From Carposina sasakii (lineage: Eukaryota > Arthropoda > Insecta > Lepidoptera > Carposinidae): DNA of 64,000 bases. The notes under the pieces were generated by a model that was given only the letters and a program-made list of their open reading frames with translations, was not told where the DNA came from and did no database searches. Position 1 is the stretch's first letter. Every line of letters begins with the position of its first letter. A program made the translations under genes and the position numbers. The stretch lies in NCBI GenBank assembly GCA_014607495.2, contig CP053156.1, forward strand, positions 12,338,001 to 12,402,000, in the 5' to 3' direction. Of the stretch, positions 44,116 through 56,330 are shown one piece after another.

Positions 44116-45849
44116 TTATGTACTATTTTACTACCTAATAAAGGACTTTTGTCCACACTTAACAAAACCTGCTATATAATAATATTTATGTTATCCTACA
44201 AACCTTTTAGTTCTACTAAGGCCGAGAACCGACTAACATAATTTGAAAGTTCGTTAATGTAAATTTAATAACAGTATCGAGCTTATTAATTAGCACAATG
44301 TAGCATCTCAACTCCAACCAGAAAACAAATAAATAAGGAACTAAATAAAGAAATTTTAAGAGAACTTTACTCCCCATTGTTTGAAGTAAAGGTCTTCTAA
44401 CAAAGGACTCGATTTCAGAACAAAACATCTAATCCTCGTACATTATTTGGAATAAACTTACGTCTTCAAGACTGGGGGCTTTAAAACATGAATCAACCGT
44501 CTCACGGATAAATGTCTCACAATATAGCAAACTAGATATTTTAAAAGTATAAATAAAGAAAACTCTGCCAAGAACAGTGCGCTTTCAAAGTGGCGACAGT
44601 CTAACGCACTCGGCGGGTGTAAGTTACAAGATTTCGAAGAGGTAAAGCTATTCCTACGGTAACGGTGCGGAATTGGAGGAATTTTTCATGTCGGTACCGT
44701 AAAGATTGTCTTTTGCATTATAATGGACACTATATGATCGCACAACTATCATAGACAAACGTAGCTTATACAAGAAAACGCGTGCGCCGCCACAAGAATG
44801 TCCGAACACGTACATATTTTGTGTGAATTTACCTAAAGTAGTTCTGCAAAAGTGTGGTATTAACACAACAACTTTTCACTTGTAAGTCTATTTCAATTTC
44901 CAAGCGGTAAAAGGTGGAGACGCTTGTAAATTATGCCGTTTCTCCGATTCTGAGCCATACGCTCCAATAAGTCTGCCTGGCTGAAATGTGCTACTGAACT
45001 TACAACGTTAAACCTGGTTTACGCTGGCAATAACCATGTGAACGCAGTCCATGTTCAAGCCAAGCTGTTTCAGCGTTAGAACCTAATGATGTGCACATAG
45101 AGATAACTAAATAGCTATAGTTTTAATTTTTTATTTTGGTAAATATTTCATATTTTGTTATGAAATAACTACTATTTTTACGAATACACTTTACGAGTAC
45201 ACAAATGAAAAAAAAATCTTTTACCAATTTTATTATCATTAATGCGCATTCAAAATAAATTACACGTTTCCATTTACATTAATGAAAATTTTGACGAAAT
45301 TCTCACCTCAAACTCATTTTTATTCCAACACTTCCTTTCTGAGAAATTAAATTAATCGAAAACATTAATCTCAGCAAAATTTTCCTCATTCAGGCAAACG
45401 TAGTTGCCATTAAATCCATCCGCCTCCAAAGTGATTGTGAACTCAAATTTTATTCCAGCAAAATTAAAATAATAGCACCAATCAACTCCGAAATCTCTAA
45501 CTTCATCCGGCTTGGTTAAATCCGTTTTAAATTGAAGTAAATTAATGTTGATTTTATCTGCATAAATTCTTAAAGTATCAACTAAGGATCCTCAATCTAT
45601 CCCCTATTCTTTAATCCATTCCCTAACTTTATTAACTGGACATCTAGAGCTTCGTAGTGGATCTTTCATTTTGACTTCATCTTTATAATTGAATGTTAAT
45701 TCTCTTTGAGTGTTCTGAAAAGTGTTATCCGCTAGGTATTATGGAATTTTAGATAGAGCAATTTCAATGACTGGAGTATTTTGGAATGCATATTAATATT
45801 TATTACATATACATATGTGTTTAACACACGTAGGTAATAATAATAATAA
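44116..45849. other. No gene recognised
   Basis: AT-rich sequence downstream of the SLC6 gene, no repeat family recognised. Confidence 0.5.
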
Positions 45850-46300
45850 GCCCGCAGGGCAGCTTGTGGCGAGCTGTTGGGAGGTAGCGTTTCCACGGAC
45901 CTGATGTGCTCCCGGGGGGAGACCCTGTTCCTCATCTCCGGCACCGGAGTGAGGTCTGACGAGGAACAGTTCCCCCACCTCTGTCTTGTCTGTGCCGGCC
46001 GGGCAGAGTGGAGTCGCGAGAGATATGACAGCTCGAGGGTGGACGTGTCCGTCCGTAAGTGGCGAGTTGGCCTCGGTTTAAATAAAGTTCAGGGGAGGGG
46101 TGCTCCACCCAAGCCCCTCACCAAAAGTTGCCTCCTTTATCGCTCCGTGCATGCGGCCGTTTCAGGGGGCCCATGACATGAGTCGGCGAGTCACCGGCCT
46201 GCCACCAAACAATTATGAGACTTGATTGTAATGGCAGGTGTCCGTTAGTCTCCTTAGCCCAGTTACCCAACCCCACCCAACATCCAGCCCCATAGCCCAT
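45850..46300 (+). repeat. GC-rich block, probable retrotransposon fragment
   Basis: One frame is open for 99 codons (45877-46176, LCSRGETLFLISG-like, with a single CLVC), but it has no domain I recognise. The region stands out against an AT-rich background. Compare the GC-rich LINE-like piece at 24792. Confidence 0.4.
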
Positions 46301-47367
46301 GACCTTTGTTTCCGTCGCATGATATAGATCTGCACTCCAATAGTTTTTACATAAAGAACAAATACGTTTTTATAGAATTTCCCTATAAAATTTTACATTT
46401 AACAATATCCAATATATGTATCGGAATGATAGTAATAACCAAACGAATACAAATCCCCTTTTAATCTGCACGTCACCGACCGAATTTCGAGAGAATATTT
46501 TTCCTAACAAAGTTACAAAGTCGATAAATCACTGCAACTGAAAAACTGATAGCATCAGTCATGTCGCTAGTTGAAATGGCAAAAGGAAGAAAATGTTGTT
46601 TCAAGTTATTCAGTTAAAAAATAAAAATGTTGTTTCCAGAATGGTTCCAATCGTAACATTTTTAGGACGCGCTGTCAAAGGTAAAAAACGGGCGCGGATG
46701 AAATGCGTACAATGCGGCAGTGCTACATGCAGTGTAAATTGACGAGCTTTACAACTTTTACATGTGATTTTATGAAGTTATAACTCTATTTTTACGTATT
46801 TACTACCTATGACTCAAATAAATTAACATTAAGCTGTTATTTAACATGATGTATTAGACAGATTATCGTGATAATAATTGTAGGATGATAAATCTAAAAA
46901 ATGTGTTACTATACGTATAACTGAATGAATTTATATTTTCATTAAATTATCTTTTTCGAAATTGTTTGATGGCAAAACAGATATTTCGCACAGCAACCCC
47001 ATTTAAATGATTCCAACTTTATTTTTAAAATGGAATTTCGGAAATTCTGATATCGGGCACAAAAGACCCTTCCACTGGCGCGGGTCGACAACGGCACACT
47101 CAAGGGAAAAATAAATCGGTCGACACCTTATTTTATTTAATTACTGTCGCAAAAGATAAGGGCAAAGGTATTTGTGCAAACAGTTGTAAGCACCAGATCG
47201 TCGTCGTGAAATGGAAGTGGCATATCTTTTCACGAAATTAATTTGGCCTGTTTCGGCCTTTACATCAGTCCCTCGCTCGTGTTATTCGAGTCGCTGGTAT
47301 TCTTTAATTTATTTATTAGTAGATGTGTACAGTTATTTTATGTGGAAACAATATGATATTTATTACT
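46301..47367. other. No gene recognised
   Basis: 46980-47300 has mixed composition (GGTCGACAACGGCACACTCA) and no repeat partner in the window. Confidence 0.4.
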
Positions 47368-47465
47368 AGCTGATGCCCGCGACTTTGTCTGCGTAAACTT
47401 GAGAACACATCTTCCAAGTTTCAGGTCTATACGATCAGCGGTTAGGCTGTTCATTAATCTGACAG
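47368..47465 (-). mobile_element. Helitron 3' end relic
   Basis: ACTAGCTGATGCCCGCGACT and TTGTCTGCGTAAACTTGAGA are the complement of a diverged Helitron 3' end. Confidence 0.5.
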
Positions 47466-47814
47466 TTTAGTACAAATCATTTTATAAGTACCAGGTATCG
47501 ATGCCTGAATAGGTTTTTCGAAGTTATTAATATAAATGTTGAATTATATTATTTATGCTTATGTTTAAGGTATGGGTAGTATTTTATGCCTGTGTGATTA
47601 TTTTGTATATATTTTTCCATTGTGTATACAGCTTCAAATCCCAAAAGTTCTATTTTTCAAAATTCATATCAAATACCTTTTAAATAAAATTATTACTAGA
47701 TTCGGTATCAGCGCTCAAAATATGGCACGACAAATAGAATAGTCTACTGTTACAATTTTATAAAAGCAAAGTCAATCCTCACGGTAGTCACATAAAATTG
47801 AAGTTTTAGCAGAC

Positions 47815-48012
47815 CAAATGCGTGTGCACGCACGTAAACGTAGACGTCCACGTACCGCTGAGTTGTAATGTATAGAACTGTATAAGACAGGACACACCGG
47901 ATGCGTGTGCGTAAACGTAAGCGTAGACGTATGCGTTACCCTACACAATGCAGCTCCCAAGATACAAACGGGCTGCGTTACTACGTGCGTACCCACGTAG
48001 AGCAGAACGGAA
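47815..48012. repeat. Second copy of the ACGT-rich palindromic MITE
   Basis: CGCACGTAAACGTAGACGTC, AACTGTATAAGACAGGACAC, GCGTAAACGTAAGCGTAGAC. Confidence 0.6.
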
Positions 48013-48553
48013 ATATTCTATGGCACGCCATAGTAGACGTCACACCGAAAAAAATTGAGGACGCACGTACCTATATATGCTGTGCGTTGTCGTCTTTTTA
48101 CTAATTTTTTCTCAGTAGATGGATATTTCCCCTATCTAAGTATAGTTCTGTTTGGAGACATCGTGGAAAACGCATCGAAAAATGATGGCTGCCGCAACCG
48201 GCTAATATTAAATATAAAACAGTTTATATGTATACTTGTCCCAAATTAATTGATAATATGAAATCCCGCTTCTTTACAATACGATTGTTAGCCAAAATAA
48301 GCCTACGTGATAAATTTATTAAATTTGTATCCTTTGAGTATATACTCGTAGTTTGGTTGCTAAAGACTAAATTTACAAAATAATCTATATTTACAAACAT
48401 TCACCATTAAAATGGAGTAAAATAGTAACTGAGCACTACATGAGAGTCCAGAACCAGATTATCGTATAACCGGTTTATGTATCAATATTTTTATTTTCCA
48501 TTTGCTTTTTAAAATTTGTACTTTAATATTTATGTACTTCATCATTTTTTTCA

Positions 48554-48979
48554 TCATTTACAGCCCTGAGAAGTCCACTGTTGGACATAGGCCTCCCCCA
48601 ACAACCTCCACTCCGACCGGTCGGAAGCCGCCTGCATCCAACCGACGCCAGCGACCTTGGCCAGGTCGTCCGCCCACCTCGCGGGTGGCCTTCCCACGCT
48701 GCGCTTGCCGATACGTGGTATCCACTCTAGAACTTTCCGACTCCATCGGCCATCAGTTCTTCGAGCTATGTGCCCTGCCCATTTCCACTTCAGCTTGCTT
48801 GACCGTTGAGCTATGTCGGTGATCTTTGTACGTCTGCGGATCTCCTCATTTCTGATTCGATCACGCAGAGAGATCCCAAGCATAGCTCTCTCCATCGCTC
48901 GCTGAGCGATCCTGAGCTTCTTTATGAGGCACATAGTTAGAGACCACGTCTCGGCACCGTAGGTCATCACCGGCAGCAC
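48554..48979 (-). pseudogene. RTE-clade LINE reverse transcriptase, C-terminal end
   Basis: 141 codons open on the minus strand, continuing to about 49020. Contains MTYGAETWSLT, RAMERAMLGISLRDRIRN, KWKWAGHIARR and VGRPPARWADDL, ending [13 protein letters not shown]. This is the standard C-terminus of RTE-type ORF2. An ATG/ATGAAA-like tail lies at 48540-48560, consistent with the 3' end. The copy is 5'-truncated. Confidence 0.85.
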
Positions 48980-49507
48980 GCACTGGTTGAATACCTTCGT
49001 CTTTAAGGACTGGGGTATCTGGGGTTTATGTACTTACCTATCCATAATTTTTATTTTCAATTTGTTAGCTCCATTGCACTACCTACACATTCTCACCAGA
49101 AATAGTGGTTAACTGGTAGAAAATGCTACATAGCATTAAGTTCGCCCATGTACACTGTTTAAATGTGCAATAAAGAATTTTATTATTATTATTAAAATAG
49201 GATTGCTCTACTTAAAACATGTTATATATACCCTCCTGCGTACATTTAGGTAAGCGCTTTCGCTAAGTAAATTTAACATTATTAGTCCCTTGAGAAAATA
49301 AGGAGGGGCTGCTTTAATTAAAGGGATACCTTCATTATAATAGCTATAATATTGAACCATTGCTCTCACTAAAGGCATTATTATGATACCAGGTTACTAT
49401 AACTCATTAAGATATATGATTATAGTATTTTATTACCCCAATAATCACATTACTATTTTAGATGCAATTGTATTATTATGGGTATTTATGAAATGCATAA
49501 TGCCTGT

Positions 49508-49712
49508 CTTCAGCCTATTGCAGTCCACTGCTGGACATAGGTCTCCCCCAGAGCACGCCACAAGGCTAGTGCCATAGGGGGGGTTTTTACGGCTCCGTGA
49601 TCTTCGGTTTTTACCCATAGTCACCACGCTGGGCAGGCGGGTTGGTGACCGCAGTGTGTTTTTAGACTATATTGTCAGCACGGGAAGCGCTGCTGCCCAC
49701 CTCTCAGAAATG
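49508..49712 (-). repeat. RB copy, partial
   Basis: Starts CTTCAGCCTATTGCAGTCCA. A 30-bp segment with an extra GGTTTTTACGGCTCCGTGAT is inserted near 49585. Stops after CCCACCTCTCAGAAA. Confidence 0.75.
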
Positions 49713-50579
49713 CATAATGCCTACTCTAGATGTATGCTCAACTCGAATAATATAGTGTATAATATATGTTATACAGGAATACATGGTCTAAGCTAAGAGA
49801 AAATATATAATAGGTATAACAGTTCAAGAATTTTCACACAAGTTACCGCCCATTAAATATATTTTAAAGTTTAATTTATGCATCCGCAAAGTTACTTGAA
49901 ATTTTCTTTTCAAATGTGATTAAAAGAACGTGTTATGAAAATAAGTGAAAAAGCTAGAAGCATGATCGAAAGAGCCGAGTTAAATGAGTCCAGAAGATTG
50001 ACTTTATCTTAACTGTTACTGTTCATATGGAACCAATAAATATGGAGAAGGTTTAATTCTGTATTTTTTTTTTTCTTTTTTTCGCAGGTTGAACAAAAAT
50101 ACAAGGTACCAGCATTTCGGGTACGCTACCTGGTAAACGAGAAGGGGAACGATTGACCTTGCTATAAAAGCTATGATGATCAATTGAACTCCTCTTTCTA
50201 CTTTGCTTTACATTGATTTAAGTCAGTAATTGTTATTTTTACCCTTAATGTGTGATATATTTATCTTATGAGTTGGGCTACTATCTCGTAGTAAGAAGTA
50301 TTATTCTTAAATATCTATAGTATGAGGGCAACCACTCAGCATAATGTATAGTTGGACTGAGCATTGTCCGAACATTACTACTTACATTTTTTTTTTAAAT
50401 AAAATTCATTCAAATTTAAATTGATTGATGAATTTCTGAATGTGTTGCTAAACGCAGATATTAAGAACAGATGAACTGATGTTGTTAATTCTTTTTTTAG
50501 AATATCCTTTGAACTTGAGGATAGTTCTCACGGAGAGAAAAATTTAAAAAATTGCCTGAAAAAGTCTAAAAACACTTTT
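49713..50579. other. No feature recognised
   Basis: AT-rich; no supported frame. Confidence 0.5.
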
Positions 50580-50830
50580 TCTATAGCGACTGCCCATGAC
50601 TTTGTTCACGTGAAAGGGCATTACACCCATGCAAAGCCGGGGCGGGTCCCTAGTGTACACATATATATATATATATATAAATCTTCTGTTCGTGTGTTTG
50701 TAATTGAACTCCTTCTAAACAGCTGTGTTGTGTACAAGTAGATTCGAGAATGGTTAACATTCACAATTCAGTCAACTATAGCAAGTTTTATTGCAGTCCA
50801 CGCGGACGGAGTCGGAATAGTACCTTATCA
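50580..50830. repeat. Helitron-related debris
   Basis: GCGACTGCCCATGACTTTGT near 50586 and GTCCACGCGGACGGAGTCG at 50796-50814 are Helitron-end motifs in opposite orientations around a TA microsatellite (50660-50680). Confidence 0.4.
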
Positions 50831-51374
50831 AAGTTCAATTTAAAATCCCTAGTAAGGTTTAAAATAGTATTTACTATAGAAACCCATATATACCCAATGC
50901 AGTGGTGAATATGATTAATCAACACTACCGTATCTAAGATTTCGAGATCCGTTTTGGTCTATAGATTCCTTCGGGAATCCCGCCTTAAAGTTTAATTAAA
51001 GATGCACCAGACAAAATGGACGCTCGGATTAAGTCGGTAATAGATTCTACCGGTTGCAATACCGAGATAGCATTTGCACTAATGCTAGAGAAATACTTAT
51101 TAAAAGTTTGTTAAAAGGTGGTTCGATCAAAAAAGAATCAGCATAAGGGCTTTAGGGACATATACAATCTAAAAATTTAAAAAAAATTAAGACGGAAACA
51201 ATAAAATATGTAATTACCTATTTAAAAATGTATTATCCTCTTTAGTTACAGATTGTGGTTATAGCTGTTTAATATACACATAGCTGTGTTATCCAAAATA
51301 GGGTAGTGAGAACTATAGGATTCTAAAAGATCTTACAATCACGTTACAATCCCCTTATTGGGGATATGATTACA

Positions 51375-51595
51375 TACATACATACATATAATCACGCCTT
51401 TATCCCTTACAGGGTAGGCAGAACACCAAGGGCCGATAGAACCACATGGTGCCACTTCTGACCAATTTTGAGGGTATAGTTAAGATATACAAGTTCGGTT
51501 AGTAGTGACAGGTGGTCAGCCCGTCGCCTACAAAACACCTAGACCCTCTTGTCCCTCTACTGACTTGTACAGTATGCCCATAAAACTGTCTAAAA
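51375..51595 (+). repeat. Rep-J copy, near complete
   Basis: TACA repeat, then AATCACGCCTTTATCCCTTA, GGTGCCACTTCTGACCAATT, GTAGTGACAGGTGGTCAGCC and CCCTCTACTGACTTGTACAG. Confidence 0.75.
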
Positions 51596-51779
51596 CGAAT
51601 AGTTATATGCTATACGAGTAAGCTCTACAATTCTACTTGATAATGGAATACCATAAACATTTTCGCAAACTTCAGATAAGCACTTTACGTAGCCGTAGCA
51701 GGCTTGTAGCTCGTAGTATACGATTGCACAGCACAATACTCGTACGAGTAAAAGCCGAAAATATTTGATACCAACTATG

Positions 51780-52045
51780 AACCATAGCCGCGTGGTGCCG
51801 GCAGAGTAGAGTTTGTACCACCCCATGCCTGCCAGAGCGTATCGTACGAGGCGATAGGTTTCCGGGAGGTGGGCAGCAGCGCCTCCCGTGCTGTCAATAT
51901 AGTCCAAAAATCAGACTGCGGTCACCAACCCGCTTGCCCAGCGTGGTGACTATGGGCAAAAACCCCCCATGGCAGTAGCCTTGTGGCATGCCCTGGGGGA
52001 GGCCTACGTCCAGCAGTGGACTGCAATAAGTTGAAGAAGAAGAAG
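51780..52045 (+). repeat. RB copy, near complete
   Basis: Sense orientation from GCCGCGTGGTGCCGGCAGAG to CAGCAGTGGACTGCAATAAG and a GAA/GAT tail at 52032-52048. Confidence 0.8.
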
Positions 52046-52157
52046 ATGAACCATGGACTTAGATGTTTTATGTTACCAGCTTTTGATATATTTAGCGTTC
52101 GTTTGTGCTTTACATAATGTAGTAGAATTACTTCGTTTCACATGCAAATTGTTAATA

Positions 52158-52421
52158 TACAGGATGTAACAAAAAGGGTATGTTAAGCGAAAATCTATGT
52201 AAATAGCCCACTATAGAGAACCTATCCACAAAATTTGAGACCCGAAATCACATGTTTATTTTTCCCGATAGTATGGAGAATTTTTAAATATCTCAGAAAT
52301 TTTCATGCAATCTTGAAAAATAAAAATGTGATTTCGAGTCTCAAATTTTGTAGATAGGTTCTCTATAGTGGGCTATTTACATAGCTTTTCGCTTAACATA
52401 CCCTTTTTGTTACACCCTGTA
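52158..52421 (+). mobile_element. MITE-C, best copy, 264 bp
   Basis: TACAGGATGTAACAAAAAGG on the left and CCTTTTTGTTACACCCTGTA on the right, inverted and nearly exact for about 80 bp (AGCCCACTATAGAGAACCTA / TAGGTTCTCTATAGTGGGCT). TA on each side suggests a TA target, as in Tc1/mariner-type MITEs. Confidence 0.85.
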
Positions 52422-53059
52422 TAGAGAAATATGAACATTACTCTGTACACTAAGCAACACCTTTCATTTACTAACGAATTATTTTGTGCTTCTCATACAA
52501 CTCGCATTACAAATACGAAGTTACGTAATAATTTGGCGTGCAAACTCAAATCCGCGATACAACCTACGAGCTCACAAACTGAGTAATACAAACATATGTA
52601 CAGTGCATCTAACATTCTGTTACACTACGCGAGTGAGTAAGACGGTTGAGTCTGTTGGTGTAAATTTATAAGTGGGGAACTGTATATGTGTACGATGCTA
52701 GTTGAACAACAAGTAAAAGCTAAACACGGCGAAGGAAAGCTTATTCCTGAGTATCTGGATTATTTCGGTTGATGTTTTAATTTAATTTTGAATTATTTGA
52801 GCAAATACAAAAGTATGGCTCGCTGAGATGTCTTAATTATGGATTTGTTTGTGCTACAAATATCTGTGTTGTGAAACTGTATGGAGTTATCTTGGTAGAA
52901 ATGAATAGGTACGCCTACGGACTCGTAGGGCTAGCTAACATTGACATTTTTACTTGTGTATTTTCATTGTAACGCGTTGAAAACAAATTTTTGTTACAAT
53001 TTTTTTTTTGTTTATCCTGAAGAAATACAAAGAATGTCCATACAGCCATTATAGTCGAT

Positions 53060-53206
53060 TTCGGCAGTCACACTTAAACCTAAACCTAATCTTAGTCAGG
53101 TCTATCTCTCTCCGTTCTTAACATAAATGGCTGAGGGCAGATAGGACGTTTAGGTTTAAACGTAAAATTTGTCCTACCTGTTTAGGTTTAAGTGTGACTG
53201 CCGGAA
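53060..53206. mobile_element. 147-bp MITE
   Basis: TTCGGCAGTCACACTTAAAC at 53060 and GTTTAAGTGTGACTGCCGG (ending about 53204) are inverted, about 25 bp exact with ACCTAAAC/GTTTAGGT. No clear target duplication. Confidence 0.8.
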
Positions 53207-54721
53207 TTTACCCTATTGTCTCTAGTAAAATTTTATGTCACGACGCGACAGATCTTTGCAGATGTCAAGTTGCGTGTCATGCGACATGCATCGCAGTCTT
53301 ATCGCAGTACATATAATGATGCGCAGAATTTGGTAAAAGAACAAAGGAGAGGGGGACACTCGTATGACAAGGCTAACTTCGCAGCCGCAAAGCTCTGTCA
53401 CTATGTATAAAGACAGGTCACATCAGTTAGTACAGTGCGTTTAATCAAATAATTCCTTTGAATCACGGCGCTAGTTACCAATTTTTTTTTTTCGATGACA
53501 CAAATGGTTAGTAATGACGATGAGTCATTATTATGCTTCCAGAATAAGTCACTCAAGCGATCTCTTTAGTAAGCATACACATCTAACGCAGTGTAGGTAA
53601 TCAATTGCAGCCAAAATGTAAACTGTACAAGTCAAAGCTCCACTCGACTGTACTGACATACCATACTATCTACAACATAATGTATTCATTCATATATGAC
53701 ATATGACGTAATGAATACTATATACTCGTACCTATATGTAGTCGAGAACCCTATCATGTTGGTATTTTTAGTGTTACAATTAGCGTGCTACTATAGAAAT
53801 ATATAATGTATAGGTATGTGAGGAACAAGGTAAACACAATAAAATATAATCCTTCTTGTAGCGCGGTCGTATTTAAGTAATAGCTAGTCCAGTTATATTT
53901 TATTGAGTAACATGAACCAATACTTGTAGAATAAGAAAAGTTCCAAAAAAGAATTTGTAATTTTAATAAAAAACTTATACTTAACAAAAATCAAATGTTT
54001 CTCGCCCGAGTTGGCAGTTCATTAAGAACACTTTAACTTTTGTCTGGAGTTTAAAGAGTTCGGTTTTGTATTAAAAACTTTTTGGCTATGGTCAGCGAGG
54101 ATATTTAATAATATTACTGACAAAATGGACTGTGCACGGCTGACAAAATCTTAAGTCTGCTACAACACCCTTTATTTTTTTACAATATGGTATGGTATAT
54201 GCGTGGAAAAGTGGCAAGACTCCTGCATACTTTTTAATAGATCAGGTTTCTTACGGTAATAGTATGAAGTTAAACTTTACCATATAGTTAATTTATATTT
54301 TGCAATAGGTACCAATATTTCTGTCAGACGTCCAGTGTGACTGGCATTTCCTTGGTGGTCAGCGCAGGGCCGGATTCAGGTTTAGTCAGTGGACAATTAA
54401 CTTTTTACGCCAAGGGGTGGAACCTCCTTTGACCTGATTAATGGAGCCGCCCCTGGATAAGGATCGCGTTGCCCCGTTGCCGAGCAATGTGATTCCGGAA
54501 AAATAATTATTGTTATAAGATACTTTTGGGTTAAAATACTAAAATTTATAATTCGAGGCGGATGTTATCATTTCTGCTTAGGGTAATAATTTAAATTAAT
54601 TTAAATGTTCAGTGTAACGGCTAAAGATAAGATTTTTGTTCTTTTTATTATGCTGTTAGCTAAAAAGATGTACACCGTAGACTATTTACTAAACATAATA
54701 TAGAACAGCGAATCTATCTAC

Positions 54722-54890
54722 ATACATACATACAGTCACGCCCATTATCCCCCAAGGAGATTGGGCAGAAGTGTGCAAATTGCACACCCTGTTTTTACCA
54801 GTTAGCCTATTAAGTCCCTCGTGGTAAGTGGTGAGCCAACCGCCGCTTTTCGGGCACAAATGCAATAATCTAGTGACTGCTAACGAATCA
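54722..54890 (-). repeat. Rep-I copy
   Basis: CAGTCACGCCCATTATCCCC, AGTGTGCAAATTGCACACCC and GCTTTTCGGGCACAAATGCA. A TACA microsatellite lies at its edge. Confidence 0.7.
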
Positions 54891-55238
54891 AATAGGTAAT
54901 TTTTACTTACTCTGTCAAACAGATAATAAGCCTTTATAGGTAAGAATATGAAATAAATAATATCAATATGAAAATACTACAAAAATATCGCGTGCCGCAA
55001 AATTATTGCCAACTCACGACTTTTTGTCCGACTCATGATTAATGTAATAAAAGTAATATTAGAAATAAGGTAAATATACTTTCTAAAACCTATACATAGT
55101 GCAATAAAGAATTTATCTATATATAGGTAAATGTGCGGAAAAAATCATTTTTTTTTAATCTTTGTGAAATGTAAAGCAGCGATGAAGAACACACTTTTTT
55201 ACAATTTATTTGGGGGTATTTAGGGTTTCTATTTCTAT

Positions 55239-55412
55239 ATATATCGCTGCTTCAATTCAAAAGTATCTCAAATCTAAAAAAACAAAAACGTTTTTATTGC
55301 AAAAAAGCAATCGTAATCCTTTATACGATTGGTTTTTTGCAATAAAAACGTTTTTGATTATTTGTTTTTTTATTTTATTTGTGGTACTTTTGAATCGAAG
55401 CACCGATATGGT
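55239..55412. repeat. 174-bp foldback element
   Basis: Innermost arms AACGTTTTTATTGCAAAAAA and TTTTTTGCAATAAAAACGTT, then outward CTTCAATTCAAAAGTA / TACTTTTGAATCGAAG and ATATCGCTG / CACCGATAT. The loop is about 6 nt at ATCCTT. Explains the open frame here. Confidence 0.8.
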
Positions 55413-55504
55413 AACGTTACACAGAATAATATTTAGGGTCGATACATATTTAACGGAAAATGCGTCCCGTATTATTGGTCGCGTAACGTCAGAACAGGCA
55501 AATA

Positions 55505-55891
55505 TACAGGATGTTTTTTTGAGGCCACCTTTAACGAAGGGTACGTACTCTATACATCAAATAAAGTAAGTTTATGCCAAAAAAATGCTGGGAAAAAAAA
55601 TTATTTTTTTGAAAAAAAAAATTAAATTCCTTGATTGTGCGAAATTTATAGTGTCTAGTGTTTATGTTAGTTTTTTTATAGACAGATATTAATTATTTTT
55701 TCGTGAAAAAATCCTGCTACGCGCGTCTATGTGCATTTATGCAGAAAAACGCATTCTATTTACTCAACTTTGGACCCTAATATTTTGGAAACCAGACACT
55801 TCCCAGGTATGCTTCCATGGAGAAAAATCATCGTGATGATGAGGAGATTCCGTAGTTTTCGGGAACGTTGACGACCAAAAATCACCCTGTA
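55505..55891 (+). mobile_element. MITE-D copy
   Basis: TACAGGATGTTTTTTTGAGG to AAAATCACCCTGTA. 387 bp, highly similar to the copy at 61728. Confidence 0.85.
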
Positions 55892-56166
55892 GGTATATGA
55901 GAAAACATTCAACCTTTCACACTCAACCGATAATGCGTTAGGGTCTCCCTACATTTATCGACGCACGTTGACTAACGCCGGTCAAAAAAGCCTTTATGTC
56001 TACGAAATAAGGGTGTTACTAATACTATTTGCATCGGCTCGGCTCGGACGACGCGACACGATGCCAGCCGACGTCGAAATGAGCCTTTTGTCCTCTTTCT
56101 ACGCTTTTGTTGATTAACTGATCGCATCCGTACGGCGCTGAATCTAGCGGAACGTTTCCGACTGCT

Positions 56167-56320
56167 GCCGACCAGCGCCGGAGACGGTCGAACGGCGTTG
56201 GATGGCAGTTGAATAATCCGCTCGCATGCCTTCATCTCCAACGGGAGCCGAACGGCGCCGGAGACAGCCGATCGGCGTTGGATAGTAGTCGAATGGTCCA
56301 CTCGCATGCCTCGCATGTGA
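56167..56320. repeat. GC-rich 80-bp tandem duplication
   Basis: Units begin at 56167 and 56247, each with GCGCCGGAGAC, CGGCGTTGGAT and CACTCGCATGCC-like segments. Part of a GC-rich island at 55930-56330 of unknown origin. Confidence 0.7.
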
Positions 56321-56330
56321 ACATCCGCTG

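Noticed and set aside
55210..55569. 119-codon + frame with hydrophobic stretch
   Set aside because: Created by a foldback palindrome and running into a MITE-D copy.
55972..56316. 114-codon minus-strand frame rich in Arg
   Set aside because: Lies across a GC-rich tandem repeat; no domain, and the internal repetition explains the open frame.
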